NCBI GenBank assembly: GCA_900470095.1
Contig: UBZM01000063.1
Location: 62,001-126,000 of the forward strand
Reading direction: 5' to 3'
Source: Hyphomicrobiales bacterium
GTDB lineage: Bacteria; Pseudomonadota; Alphaproteobacteria; Rhizobiales; Beijerinckiaceae
Length of the DNA: 64,000 bases
Part shown: positions 1 through 7,807 of the stretch, piece after piece
Layout of the letters: each line of letters starts with the position of its first letter
Position numbering within the stretch: the first letter of the stretch is position 1
Translations under genes and position numbers: made by a program
The notes under the pieces: generated by a model
Database searches by the model: none
What the model saw: the letters and a program-made list of their open reading frames with translations, nothing else
Told to the model about the DNA's origin: nothing

Positions 1-46
1 CCGCTCCGCAGGCTTGGCAGGTATAGGTCGGGCCGCGTTTCGCCAT
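1..46 (-). CDS. radA: DNA repair protein RadA, N-terminal fragment cut by the window edge
   Basis: Only the first 15 codons are inside the window. The minus strand from the ATG at 46 reads MAKRGPTYTCQACGA. This is the usual start of RadA: a short basic leader, then the first CxxC pair of its N-terminal C4 zinc finger. RadA is a RecA-like, DnaB-related ATPase that helps branch migration in recombinational repair. The start lies 6 bases beyond the alr stop codon, so alr and radA form one minus-strand run after dnaB. The call rests on very few residues plus the familiar dnaB-alr-radA neighbourhood. Confidence 0.7.
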   Translation of the reverse strand, partial: MAKRGPTYTCQACGA

Positions 47-52
47 CCGGCA

Positions 53-1186
53 CTAGAGCCCGAGATAGCGGCGCGCATAGCGTCCGCCGAGACCGGTCAG
101 GATTTCGTAGCCGATGGTCTTGGCTCCGGCACCCACCGCTTCGAGGTCGAGCGGGCCGCCGATCAGCGTCACCGGCGCGCCCCTCACGGCAGCAGCCGCG
201 GGTGCTTCCGTGACATCGATGATGATCAGGTCCATCGAGACCGTGCCGACGAAGGGGCAGGTGACACCGCCGACGATGGCCGAGCCACCAGTGCTGCTAT
301 CCGTCCAGCTCGCGTTGCGCGGGTAGCCATCGGCATAGCCGAGGCAGATCGTCGCGAGCTTGCGCGCACCCCGTGCCGTCCAGCGACCGTTATAGCCCAC
401 CTGCGTGCCCGCCTTGACCTCGCGCTGCTGGAGAATGCGTGCTTCCAGTCCGATGACAGGCTGCATCGGGTTGGGCAGGTGCGGCGTCGGATTGCCGCCA
501 TAGAGCGCATAGCCCGGCCGGGTGATCTGGTAGGACGGCACATCCTTGAGGAAATGCCCCGAAGAGTTCTTCAGCGAGGCGGGAATGCCGGGGAGGGCCG
601 CAGCAATCTCGGCGAAGGCGGCGGCTTGCCGCGCGTTGGCCGGATCGGCTTCATCCTCGGACGAGGCGAAATGCGACATCACTAGGCCGATGCCTGCTGC
701 GGTGAGCGTGCCCGGGCGCTCACGAGCGAGGTTCAAACCTTCGCCGGCCCAGAGCCCGAGCCGGTTCATCGCGGTGTCGACATGCAGGGCGGCCGGCCTG
801 ACTGCGGCTCCGCCCTGGCGGAACGCGGCCCATTCGACCAGTTCCTCGTGCGAGCCGAGCACCGGTGACAGGTCGTGCTGGGCAAAGTAGCCGCAGGCTT
901 CCGGCAAGAGGCCGTTCAGCACATAGATCGCTGCGTCCGGAGCCACGGCTCGCGCCCTAACGCCCTCGGACAGATGGGCGACGAAAAACGTGCGGCAGCC
1001 GGCCCTTGCGAGAGCCGTGACCGCAGGTTCGGTGCCGATGCCATAGGCGTCGGCCTTGACCACGGCGCCGGCTTCGGCACCGCCGGCGCGCTGCCCCAGT
1101 GCATGCCAGTTCGCGACCAGCGCCCCCAAATCGATCGTCAGTGTTGCGCCGGCCGTGCCGGCATCCGGGGTATCGAAGGCGGTCAT
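53..1186 (-). CDS. alr: Alanine racemase
   Basis: This cytoplasmic PLP enzyme interconverts L- and D-alanine, supplying D-Ala for peptidoglycan. The protein has 377 residues, normal for the family. The PLP-binding lysine sits in AVVKADAYGIG (Lys44) at the start of the N-terminal TIM barrel. The C-terminal beta domain shows the usual LGYADGYPR and GTVSMDL motifs. The ATG overlaps the dnaB stop in an ATGA arrangement, suggesting translational coupling. radA begins 6 bases after its stop. A catabolic DadX cannot be excluded from sequence alone, but the neighbourhood of replication and repair genes is that of the biosynthetic alr. Confidence 0.93.
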   Translation of the reverse strand: MTAFDTPDAGTAGATLTIDLGALVANWHALGQRAGGAEAGAVVKADAYGIGTEPAVTALARAGCRTFFVAHLSEGVRARAVAPDAAIYVLNGLLPEACGYFAQHDLSPVLGSHEELVEWAAFRQGGAAVRPAALHVDTAMNRLGLWAGEGLNLARERPGTLTAAGIGLVMSHFASSEDEADPANARQAAAFAEIAAALPGIPASLKNSSGHFLKDVPSYQITRPGYALYGGNPTPHLPNPMQPVIGLEARILQQREVKAGTQVGYNGRWTARGARKLATICLGYADGYPRNASWTDSSTGGSAIVGGVTCPFVGTVSMDLIIIDVTEAPAAAAVRGAPVTLIGGPLDLEAVGAGAKTIGYEILTGLGGRYARRYLGL

Positions 1187-2670
1187 ATCTGTTCCGGCAG
1201 ATGGGCTTCTTCGGCGCGATCGGAGAAGCGTGTGACGTCGGCATCGAACTGCAGGGCGATGGTGCCGGTCGGGCCGTGGCGCTGCTTGCCGATGATCAAC
1301 TCGGCGAGTCCATGGGCCACCTCCATTTCGTTGAGCCAGGTCGCATGTTCCGGCGTACCGGCCCGCGGTTCCTTGCCCTTGAGATAGTATTCTTCGCGAT
1401 AGACGAACATCACGACGTCGGCGTCCTGCTCGATCGAGCCGGATTCGCGCAGGTCCGAGAGCTGGGGCCGCTTGTCGTCGCGGTTTTCGACCTGGCGCGA
1501 CAACTGCGAGAGCGCGATGATCGGTACCGAGAGCTCCTTCGCCAGCGCCTTCAGGCTGGTCGTGATCTCGGTCAGTTCCTGCACACGGTTCTCGCCCTTC
1601 TTGGCCGAACCTGAGAGCAGCTGGAGGTAGTCGATGAAGAGAGCATCGAGCCCCTTCTGGCGCTTCAGTCGCCGTGCGCGCGCCATCAGTTGGGCGATCG
1701 AGAGGCCGCCGGTCTGGTCGATGTAGAGCGGTAATTTCTCGATCTGGTTTGCAACATCGGCCAGTCGCGCGAAATCGCCTTCGGAGATGCGGCCCTGCCT
1801 GATCTTGTAGGACGAGATGCCCGATTGTTCGGCGACGATACGGGTCGCGAGCTGGTCGGCCGACATTTCGAGTGAGAAGAAGGCGACGATGCCGCCGTCG
1901 ACGGACTTGAGCGAGCCGTCATCCTGTCGCTCGCCGCGCCAGGCCTTGGCGATATTGAACGCAATATTGGTCGCAAGCGAGGTCTTGCCCATGGCCGGGC
2001 GACCGGCAAGCACGATCAGGTCCGAGCGCTGTAGACCGCCCATGCGCGCGTCGAGATCGCGGAGGCCCGACGAGATGCCTGAGAGACCGCCGGCGCGCTG
2101 GTAGGCGCTCGCCGCCATGTCGATCGCGAGGCGAAGCGCGCCATCGAATTTCTGGAAGCCGCCCTCGTAGCGGCCTTTCTCGGCCAGCTCGTAGAGTCGA
2201 CGCTCGGCTTCTTCGATCTGCTCGCGAGGCGCCATCTCGACCGGCGCGTCATAGGCGACGTTGACCAGATCCTCGCCGACGCCGATGAGCAGGCGCCGGA
2301 TGGCGAGCTCGTAGATCGTCCGCCCGTAATCCTGCGCGTTGATGATGGTCGTGGCCTCGGCCGCGAGGCGCGCCAGGTATTGCGAGGCTGTGATGCCGCC
2401 AAGATCGATCTCGGCGAGGAATGTCTTCAGCGTGATCGGCGTCGCAATCTTGCCCGCTCGGATGAGACTCGCGGTCAGCTCGAAGATGCGCTGGTGGATC
2501 GGCTCGAAGAAATGGTCCTGCAGCAGGAAGTCGGAGACGCGGTAGAAGGCGTCGTTATTGACCAGGATTGCGCCCAGCAACGCCTGTTCAGCCTCGATAT
2601 TATGCGGCTGGACGCGATACTCCGCCTCTTGATTGTCGAGACGTGCAACGAGGGCGGTGGCAGTGGCCAT
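1183..2670 (-). CDS. dnaB: Replicative DNA helicase DnaB
   Basis: DnaB is the hexameric 5'-3' helicase that unwinds the replication fork. This copy has 495 residues. The N-terminal helical domain (about 20-120) begins with the typical PHNIEAEQALLGA stretch. A linker leads to the RecA-like motor with Walker A GRPAMGKTS (Lys229). The Walker B region contains LDALFIDYLQLL, followed by LSQLSRQVE and the arginine-finger region near RESGSIEQDADVV. No intein is present. It is followed without a gap by alr. Upstream lies the terminator of rplI, so dnaB probably has its own promoter in 2671-2780, though I could not define one. Confidence 0.96.
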   Translation of the reverse strand: MATATALVARLDNQEAEYRVQPHNIEAEQALLGAILVNNDAFYRVSDFLLQDHFFEPIHQRIFELTASLIRAGKIATPITLKTFLAEIDLGGITASQYLARLAAEATTIINAQDYGRTIYELAIRRLLIGVGEDLVNVAYDAPVEMAPREQIEEAERRLYELAEKGRYEGGFQKFDGALRLAIDMAASAYQRAGGLSGISSGLRDLDARMGGLQRSDLIVLAGRPAMGKTSLATNIAFNIAKAWRGERQDDGSLKSVDGGIVAFFSLEMSADQLATRIVAEQSGISSYKIRQGRISEGDFARLADVANQIEKLPLYIDQTGGLSIAQLMARARRLKRQKGLDALFIDYLQLLSGSAKKGENRVQELTEITTSLKALAKELSVPIIALSQLSRQVENRDDKRPQLSDLRESGSIEQDADVVMFVYREEYYLKGKEPRAGTPEHATWLNEMEVAHGLAELIIGKQRHGPTGTIALQFDADVTRFSDRAEEAHLPEQI

Positions 2671-2782
2671 GATCTGCGGGCAAGCTCGGCTGTGATGAGT
2701 CGGGTGTTCTGTAGTCTAGCACCCTGACGCCCGATGCCAGCATGCAATGCAGCTTCCTCCCGATCTTCACACCCCTCCGACG

Positions 2783-2812
2783 AAAAGGGCGCCGTGTTGC
2801 CACGGCGCCCTT
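2783..2812 (-). terminator. Intrinsic terminator of the rpsF-rpsR-DUF2232-rplI operon
   Basis: On the minus strand, 25 bases after the rplI stop, a perfect 12-bp stem (AAGGGCGCCGTG with CACGGCGCCCTT) closes a GCAA tetraloop. The minus strand then continues with a TTTT run (2786-2783). The shape is that of a strong Rho-independent terminator, and it separates the ribosomal operon from dnaB. Confidence 0.85.
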
Positions 2813-2836
2813 GACTCATGGTCAGACGAGGTCGTC

Positions 2837-3403
2837 TCAGCGATCGTCGTTGTCGCCGGCCTCGGCCAGCGCTGCGCCGACCTCGAGACCGAGATCGTCA
2901 AGGTCGAACTCTTCGCGAGCCGTGACGTTCTCGCCGCGGACCTGGCGCTCGGCTTCCTCGGCGGAGCGGGCGATGTTGACCGTGACGGTGACCGAAACCT
3001 CGGGATGCAGCACGACCGGAACGGTGTGCAGGCCGAGCGTCTTGATCGGCGCATTCAGCGTGATCTGGCTGCGATCGACGCTGAAGCCGTCTGCAGTCAG
3101 GGCCTCGGCGATGTCGCGGGTCGAGACCGAACCGTAGAGCACACCGGATTCGCCCGACTGACGCAGCATCACGACCGAGTGGCCGTTCAGCGTCTCGGCG
3201 ACCGAATCGGCCTCCTTCTTGAGCTCGAGATTGCGGGTCTCGAGCTGGGCGCGCTGCGTCTCGAAGCGCTTCTTGTTCTCTTCGGTGGCGCGCAGCGCCT
3301 TGCCCCGGGGCAGCAGAAAGTTACGGCCGAAGCCGTCGCGGACGCGGACGACTTCGCCCATCTGGCCGAGCTTGGCGACGCGTTCAAGCAGGATCACTTC
3401 CAT
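2837..3403 (-). CDS. rplI: 50S ribosomal protein bL9
   Basis: L9 binds 23S rRNA at the base of the L1 stalk. The protein is 188 residues and starts [16 protein letters not shown], the conserved N-terminal domain with the [16 protein letters not shown] signature near residues 20-36. A long central helix (about 40-75) leads to the C-terminal domain. An acidic tail of about 35 residues extends beyond the usual length of about 150, which is common in alphaproteobacteria. An AGGAG-type ribosome binding site precedes the ATG. It is the last gene of its operon, 26 bases after the DUF2232 gene. Confidence 0.96.
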   Translation of the reverse strand: MEVILLERVAKLGQMGEVVRVRDGFGRNFLLPRGKALRATEENKKRFETQRAQLETRNLELKKEADSVAETLNGHSVVMLRQSGESGVLYGSVSTRDIAEALTADGFSVDRSQITLNAPIKTLGLHTVPVVLHPEVSVTVTVNIARSAEEAERQVRGENVTAREEFDLDDLGLEVGAALAEAGDNDDR

Positions 3404-3429
3404 TGGTCTTCTCCTTTTTGTGTTCGATG

Positions 3430-4431
3430 TCAGGCGTTAGGCATGGGTGGAACGGAGGGCGGGCCAGAGGCCTTTCGGCGCCTCAGCAGCGAATCGACGA
3501 TGCCGGCAAGCGACAGCAGCGGCGTCAGCAGGGCCTGCATGACGACGAGAGCGAGATAAACCGAGATCAGCGCCGGGCCGCGCCAGGCTTTGCCGCGCGT
3601 CAGGTCGTGGATCGTCGCCAGCCCGCTGAACATGAAGACAGCGAGGAGGGCGCCGGTCATCGCCGCTCCGGCAACGCCGATGAAACCGCCGAGCGTGGCT
3701 GTCGCCATCGCGAGGCCGAGCAGGATCAGCGCGCGGCGCGGAACAGTGGTTGCCGGAATGAAAGGCCACGGACGCGGTAGTCGGCCGGAGACCTGCACTG
3801 CCTTCGCCGCAAGCCAGAGATTGGCGACGATCGTCGTGACGAAGGACGCGCCGATCCCGACGGGGACCGCGGGCGCCAGCGTCAGCGCAAGTTCGGAGAC
3901 CTTCACATCGGCAGGCAAGGCGATAAGCCGGCTGCGCACCATCTCGGAGAGCAGGTTCTCGATGACGCGTGCAATTACCGTGCGATAGGTGTCGTAGTCC
4001 GTCGTCATCACGAGTGCGCTGCCGACGGTGGTCAGCGCGGCCGTCGCGGCGATCCAGACCAGAAGATGGCCGAGCGGATACCATTCGGCGACGCCGGTGC
4101 CGTCATTGCGGGCAAGCAGCGCCAGATAGGCAATCCACCAGGCCGGCAGCGCGACGATCAGCGCATAATTCAGCCCGGCGGCAAAGCTGAGCGCGATCAT
4201 GCCGGCGATCGCGCCGGCTGCGGTCGCAACAAGCCCGGCGCGATGATTCCAGCCGAGTGCGGCGATGAAGATCGGAAGAGGGGCTGCAGAATACAGCAGA
4301 ATCGCCAGCGGCGATCCGGTGATCACCACTGCAAAAAGAAGGGCCGAGACCAGGCCCGCGCCGATGCCGACGATCGGAAGCATTCTTCGTCCTGCTGTCC
4401 CACTGCTCGAAAATGGCAGGGTGAGAGGCAT
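3430..4431 (-). CDS. DUF2232 family integral membrane protein
   Basis: The 333-residue product is almost wholly hydrophobic, with about eight predicted membrane spans separated by short polar loops. One example is the first span, following [11 protein letters not shown] near residue 17. Families of this kind (DUF2232) are known from memory to sit between rpsR and rplI in many alphaproteobacteria. The function is not established. I kept the first ATG because the minus strand has GAGG 6 bases before it. The internal ATG at 4383 also has an AGGAC-like site and would remove a polar leader of 16 residues. Cotranscription with S6, S18 and L9 is likely. Confidence 0.8.
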   Translation of the reverse strand: MPLTLPFSSSGTAGRRMLPIVGIGAGLVSALLFAVVITGSPLAILLYSAAPLPIFIAALGWNHRAGLVATAAGAIAGMIALSFAAGLNYALIVALPAWWIAYLALLARNDGTGVAEWYPLGHLLVWIAATAALTTVGSALVMTTDYDTYRTVIARVIENLLSEMVRSRLIALPADVKVSELALTLAPAVPVGIGASFVTTIVANLWLAAKAVQVSGRLPRPWPFIPATTVPRRALILLGLAMATATLGGFIGVAGAAMTGALLAVFMFSGLATIHDLTRGKAWRGPALISVYLALVVMQALLTPLLSLAGIVDSLLRRRKASGPPSVPPMPNA

Positions 4432-4483
4432 CTCGCCTCAACATACCCGGCGGGGTTTCACCGCTGGGCGACTAGGGGTTCGG

Positions 4484-4512
4484 CCATCGCCGGTGCCAGG
4501 CACCGGCGATGG
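4484..4512 (-). repeat. Perfect 14-bp inverted repeat just after rpsR
   Basis: The arms CCATCGCCGGTGCC and GGCACCGGCGATGG are separated by a single base (4498), so an RNA hairpin would have about 12 pairs and a small loop. It lies 12 bases downstream of the rpsR stop and upstream of the DUF2232 start. No T-run follows in the direction of transcription, so this is not a standard terminator. It may stabilise the rpsF-rpsR message or attenuate readthrough into the DUF2232-rplI part. Confidence 0.6.
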
Positions 4513-4524
4513 GTCGCAATCCGC

Positions 4525-4770
4525 TTAGCGGATGACGTAGGGCAGCAGGCCCAGGAAGCGGGCGCGCTTGATCGCCTGGGCGAGCTCACGCTGCTTCTTG
4601 GCCGAAACGGCCGTGATACGCGACGGCACGATCTTGCCGCGCTCGGAGATGTAGCGCGAAAGCAGGCGCACATCCTTGTAGTCGATCTTCGGAGCGCCTT
4701 CGCCCGAGAACGGGCAGGACTTGCGGCGGCGGAAGAAGGGGCGGCGGGCGCCGGCGGAAGCGGTCGACAT
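4525..4770 (-). CDS. rpsR: 30S ribosomal protein bS18
   Basis: S18 pairs with S6 on the platform of the small subunit. The 81-residue protein has the family core: [14 protein letters not shown] at the N terminus, then [19 protein letters not shown] and the basic segment with [20 protein letters not shown]. Length and the final residues match other alphaproteobacterial S18 proteins. It begins 3 bases after rpsF and is followed by the 4484-4512 hairpin. Confidence 0.97.
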   Translation of the reverse strand: MSTASAGARRPFFRRRKSCPFSGEGAPKIDYKDVRLLSRYISERGKIVPSRITAVSAKKQRELAQAIKRARFLGLLPYVIR

Positions 4771-4773
4771 GGC

Positions 4774-5226
4774 TTAGGCCTCCGTGCCGGTGGTTTCGGT
4801 GGTCTCGTCTTCGCGACGCGGACGGTCACGGCGCGGGCCGCGATCGAAACGGTCGCCGCCACGCTCGAAGCGGTCACCGCCGCGCTCGCCGCGATCGTCA
4901 CGATCGCGCTTCTGCAGCATGGCCGACTGGCCTTCCTCAAGCTCCTCGACGCGGATCGTCAGGAAGCGCAGGACGTCTTCGTTGATGCGCATCTGGCGCT
5001 CCATCTCCAGCACGGCGGCGGAGGGAGCGTCGATGTTCAGCAGCGAGTAATGAGCCTTGCGGTTCTTGCGGATGCGATACCCGAGCGACTTCACGCCCCA
5101 GTATTCGGTCTTAGTGACCGAGCCGCCATTCGCCTCGATGATGCCCTTGAACTGTTCGACAAGAGCTTCGACTTGCTGCGCGCTGACATCCTGCCGCGCG
5201 AGCAGCACATGCTCGTACAATGCCAT
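4774..5226 (-). CDS. rpsF: 30S ribosomal protein bS6 with Arg/Gly-rich tail
   Basis: S6 heterodimerises with S18 in the 30S platform. I start at the ATG at 5226, giving [15 protein letters not shown] and 150 residues. It has AGGAAGG 6 bases upstream and matches the family start; a start 21 bases earlier is unlikely. Residues 1-100 form the ferredoxin-like S6 fold, including the [11 protein letters not shown] stretch. The last 40 or so residues are low-complexity, with repeats of GGDRFxRG followed by Arg/Asp/Glu-rich sequence. Similar charged tails occur in other members of the order. It is first gene of the rpsF-rpsR-DUF2232-rplI operon. Confidence 0.96.
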   Translation of the reverse strand: MALYEHVLLARQDVSAQQVEALVEQFKGIIEANGGSVTKTEYWGVKSLGYRIRKNRKAHYSLLNIDAPSAAVLEMERQMRINEDVLRFLTIRVEELEEGQSAMLQKRDRDDRGERGGDRFERGGDRFDRGPRRDRPRREDETTETTGTEA

Positions 5227-5551
5227 TATGGCCTTCCTTTGTTTCACCCTGTTTCGCTCGGCGCGGAGCCCTCCGAGCCCTGGATAAGGCCCGACAGGAT
5301 TTCATCGAAGGCGGAGACACGGGATGGCGGTTCGAGAGCCGAACCTGCGGGATACTTGATAAGCGCCCGCCATCCGTTCAGCCTCCGGCCGAACAAACAG
5401 GAGGCGGCTGATACAGGGTCGTGGCCATTTCCGCAAGCCAAATCACTGCACAAGCGGCTGCGAATTCTCCAGCAAAGCTTGACTTGGCCTCCCAAGCAAT
5501 GTGAGAGCGCCGTCGCGATGACTAATTTATGAACATCGGGATTTTCTCAGC
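5227..5551. other. Divergent intergenic region between rpsF and fabD
   Basis: These 325 bases separate the start codons of rpsF (minus) and fabD (plus) and must hold promoters for both. A CTTGAC hexamer at 5478-5483 could be a -35 element for fabD, but no good -10 follows at the right distance. The rpsF leader contains the hairpin noted at 5256-5278. I see no convincing small gene or RNA gene here. Confidence 0.6.
5256..5278 (-). promoter_or_regulatory. Candidate S6:S18 autoregulatory hairpin in the rpsF leader
   Basis: About 30 bases before the rpsF ATG the minus-strand RNA can form a 6-bp stem (GCTCGG with CCGAGC) around an 11-base loop containing CUCCGCG. The stem sits beside two CCG triplets. 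Many bacteria carry an rpsF leader hairpin with exposed CCG that binds the S6:S18 complex and represses the operon. Position and CCG content fit, but the match is loose and this is inference. Confidence 0.3.
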
Positions 5552-6496
5552 ATGACAACCGCGTTCATCTTTCCCGGCCAGGGCTCTCAGGCCGTCGGCA
5601 TGGGCAAGACCTTGGCCGACGCTTTTCCTGTGGCCAGGGCAGTCTTCGCCGAGGTTGACGACGCCCTGTCGCAGAAGCTTTCGGCGATCATGTGGGATGG
5701 TCCCGCTGAGGAGCTGACGCTGACCGCCAATGCCCAGCCGGCCCTGATGGCGGTGAGCCTTGCCGTGATCCGCGTCCTTGAGGCGGAGGCCGGCCTGTCG
5801 CTGCAGCGCGATGCAGCCTTCGTGGCTGGCCACTCGCTCGGTGAGTATTCCGCGCTGGCGGCTGCGGGCAGCTTCTCGGTTGCGGATGCTGCTCGCCTGC
5901 TGCGGATTCGCGGCGACGCCATGCAGAAGGCCGTGCCGGCAGGCGAGGGGGCGATGGCAGCGCTCCTCGGCGTCGAGCTCGAGAAAGCGCGTGAGATCGC
6001 CAGGGATGCAGCGCAAGGCGAAGTCTGCGAGGCGGCCAATGACAATGGCGGCGGGCAGGTCGTTCTCTCCGGGAGCAAGGGAGCGATCGAGCGCGCGATT
6101 GCGCTTTCCGGGGAGCGCGGCGTCAAGCGCGCCCTGCCTCTGCCGGTGTCGGCGCCCTTCCATTGTGCGTTGATGCAGCCTGCCGCCGATGCGATGCGCG
6201 AGGCCCTGGCCAGGGTCGCCCTCGCGGCGCCGGTTGTTCCGGTGATGGCCAATGTCGGTGCGGCTCCGCTGAGCGACCCTGACGCGATCCGCGCCTCGCT
6301 TGTGGCGCAGGTGACGGGAACCGTGCGCTGGCGCGAATGCGTGCAGGCCATGGCCGATGCTGGCGTGACCCGTTTCGTCGAGGCGGGGAGCGGCAAGGTG
6401 CTGGCCGGCTTGGTCAAGCGTATCGCAGCGGGCACCAGCGTGGTTTCGCTCGGCGCTGCCGACGATATCCGCAATTACAGTGCCCAGAACGGGTGA
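5552..6496 (+). CDS. fabD: Malonyl-CoA:ACP transacylase
   Basis: FabD moves the malonyl group from CoA to acyl carrier protein, feeding every elongation cycle of type II fatty acid synthesis in the cytoplasm. The 314-residue protein opens with the family motif FIFPGQGSQAVGMG. The nucleophilic serine is in GHSLGEYSA (Ser95), and the partner histidine is His204 in SAPFHC. It is the first gene of the plus-strand run fabD-fabG-acpP-fabF-mltG, 38 bases before fabG. Confidence 0.96.
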   Translation: MTTAFIFPGQGSQAVGMGKTLADAFPVARAVFAEVDDALSQKLSAIMWDGPAEELTLTANAQPALMAVSLAVIRVLEAEAGLSLQRDAAFVAGHSLGEYSALAAAGSFSVADAARLLRIRGDAMQKAVPAGEGAMAALLGVELEKAREIARDAAQGEVCEAANDNGGGQVVLSGSKGAIERAIALSGERGVKRALPLPVSAPFHCALMQPAADAMREALARVALAAPVVPVMANVGAAPLSDPDAIRASLVAQVTGTVRWRECVQAMADAGVTRFVEAGSGKVLAGLVKRIAAGTSVVSLGAADDIRNYSAQNG

Positions 6497-6534
6497 GTCG
6501 GCAGGATGCCGGGTCCATATAAAAGGGAGGCAGC

Positions 6535-7272
6535 ATGTTTGACCTGACGGGGAGAAAAGCCCTGGTCACCGGCGCGACCGGCGGACTTGGCGGCGCGATC
6601 GCCCGCACGCTCCATAGCCTCGGCGCCAGCGTCGCGCTGTCTGGTACGCGGGTCGAGGCGCTCGAGGCTCTCGCTGCCGAGCTTGGCGAGCGCGCCGTGA
6701 TTGCGCCTTGCAACCTGTCGGACAAGGATTCGGTCGAGGCGCTCGTCCCGGCTGCCGAAGAGAAGCTCGGCGGGCTCGATATCCTCGTCAATAATGCTGG
6801 CGTGACGCGCGACAATCTTTTCTTGCGCCTCAAGGACGAGGACTGGGACAGCGTGATCGCCGTCAATCTGACGGCGGCGTTCCGGTTGTCGCGGGCCGCC
6901 GTGAAGACGATGATGCGCCGTCGCTATGGCCGCATCGTCTCGATCGGGTCCGTCGTCGGCGTCACCGGGAATCCCGGGCAGGGCAATTATGCTGCCTCGA
7001 AAGCCGGGCTGATCGGGATGTCCAAGGCTCTTGCTGCGGAAGTCGCGAGCCGCAACATCACGGTGAACGTCGTTGCGCCGGGCTTCATCGAGTCGCCGAT
7101 GACACAGGCCCTCAACGACAAGCAACGCGAAGGCATCCTCGCCGATGTGCCGATGGGCCGATTGGGTGTGGGTGACGATGTTGCTGCGGCGGTTGCCTAT
7201 CTCGCCAGCACCGAGGCCGCTTACGTGACCGGGCAGACGCTTCACGTCAACGGTGGAATGGCAATGATTTGA
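6535..7272 (+). CDS. fabG: 3-oxoacyl-ACP reductase
   Basis: FabG is the NADPH-dependent short-chain dehydrogenase that reduces 3-oxoacyl-ACP. The 245 residues carry the Rossmann glycine motif VTGATGGLGG (11-20), NNAG near 86-89, catalytic Ser139 and the YxxxK pair Tyr152/Lys156, then the PGFIESPMT substrate-loop region. A strong GGGAGG ribosome binding site precedes the ATG. Many FabG-like dehydrogenases exist, but placement between fabD and acpP makes this the dedicated fatty-acid enzyme. Confidence 0.95.
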   Translation: MFDLTGRKALVTGATGGLGGAIARTLHSLGASVALSGTRVEALEALAAELGERAVIAPCNLSDKDSVEALVPAAEEKLGGLDILVNNAGVTRDNLFLRLKDEDWDSVIAVNLTAAFRLSRAAVKTMMRRRYGRIVSIGSVVGVTGNPGQGNYAASKAGLIGMSKALAAEVASRNITVNVVAPGFIESPMTQALNDKQREGILADVPMGRLGVGDDVAAAVAYLASTEAAYVTGQTLHVNGGMAMI

Positions 7273-7281
7273 AGGTCTTGA

Positions 7282-7301
7282 GAAGGTTCTTTGTAACCTT
7301 C
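7282..7301 (+). repeat. Small hairpin between fabG and acpP
   Basis: A 7-bp stem GAAGGTT / AACCTTC with a 6-base loop lies 10 bases after the fabG stop. It has no T-run after it, so termination would be weak at best. It may help set apart the very highly expressed acpP, which has a 256-base upstream gap with room for its own promoter. Confidence 0.35.
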
Positions 7302-7528
7302 CGAGATCGGTTTCCGGCTCTCGTCAGCTCTCGACGAGTGTGTTAACTAGCGCCGTCGCGCTGCAGCGCGCGTGCTCGGGGGGACTTGACGCGAACCCTG
7401 TTGTTGCGTTTGTGCAGCCTTAAGAGTTCCGCCCCGGCGGCATTCCGGAAGGGGTGCCGGGTGGCGGGAGCGGTTCCCTACACGCATCGCGATCCAGCGA
7501 TGCGTTTCAAGCTTTGAGGAAAAGATCC

Positions 7529-7762
7529 ATGAGCGATGTCGCCGAGCGCGTGAAGAAGATCGTGATCGAGCATCTCGGCGTCGAACCCGAGAAGGTCGTC
7601 GAAGGTGCCAACTTCATTGAAGATCTGGGTGCCGACAGCCTCGATACGGTCGAGCTCGTGATGGCTTTCGAGGAAGAGTTCGGCGTCGAGATTCCGGACG
7701 ACGCTGCCGAGACGATCGTCACGGTCGGCGACGCCGTCAAGTTCCTCTCGAAGAGCGCCTGA
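7529..7762 (+). CDS. acpP: Acyl carrier protein
   Basis: ACP carries growing acyl chains on a 4'-phosphopantetheine arm. The product has 77 residues starting [12 protein letters not shown]. The arm attaches to Ser37 in [10 protein letters not shown], and the protein is strongly acidic with the four-helix ACP pattern. I reject the longer reading frame from 7454 because the ATG at 7529 has GAGGAAA just upstream and gives the standard length. It also serves as donor for LpxA and LpxD, encoded later in this window. Confidence 0.97.
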   Translation: MSDVAERVKKIVIEHLGVEPEKVVEGANFIEDLGADSLDTVELVMAFEEEFGVEIPDDAAETIVTVGDAVKFLSKSA

Positions 7763-7807
7763 TCGGCCTCTGGCCGTTACTGCATCATGAGCCCACGCAG
7801 CTACACC

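Noticed and set aside
4066-5532. 488-codon plus-strand frame across rpsR, rpsF and the rpsF leader
   Set aside because: It crosses three genes in antisense and an intergenic region; no motif, so a chance frame.
7385-7390. CTTGAC hexamer upstream of acpP as a -35 element
   Set aside because: The following 17 bases do not lead to a plausible -10; acpP surely has a promoter in this gap, but this pairing is not convincing.
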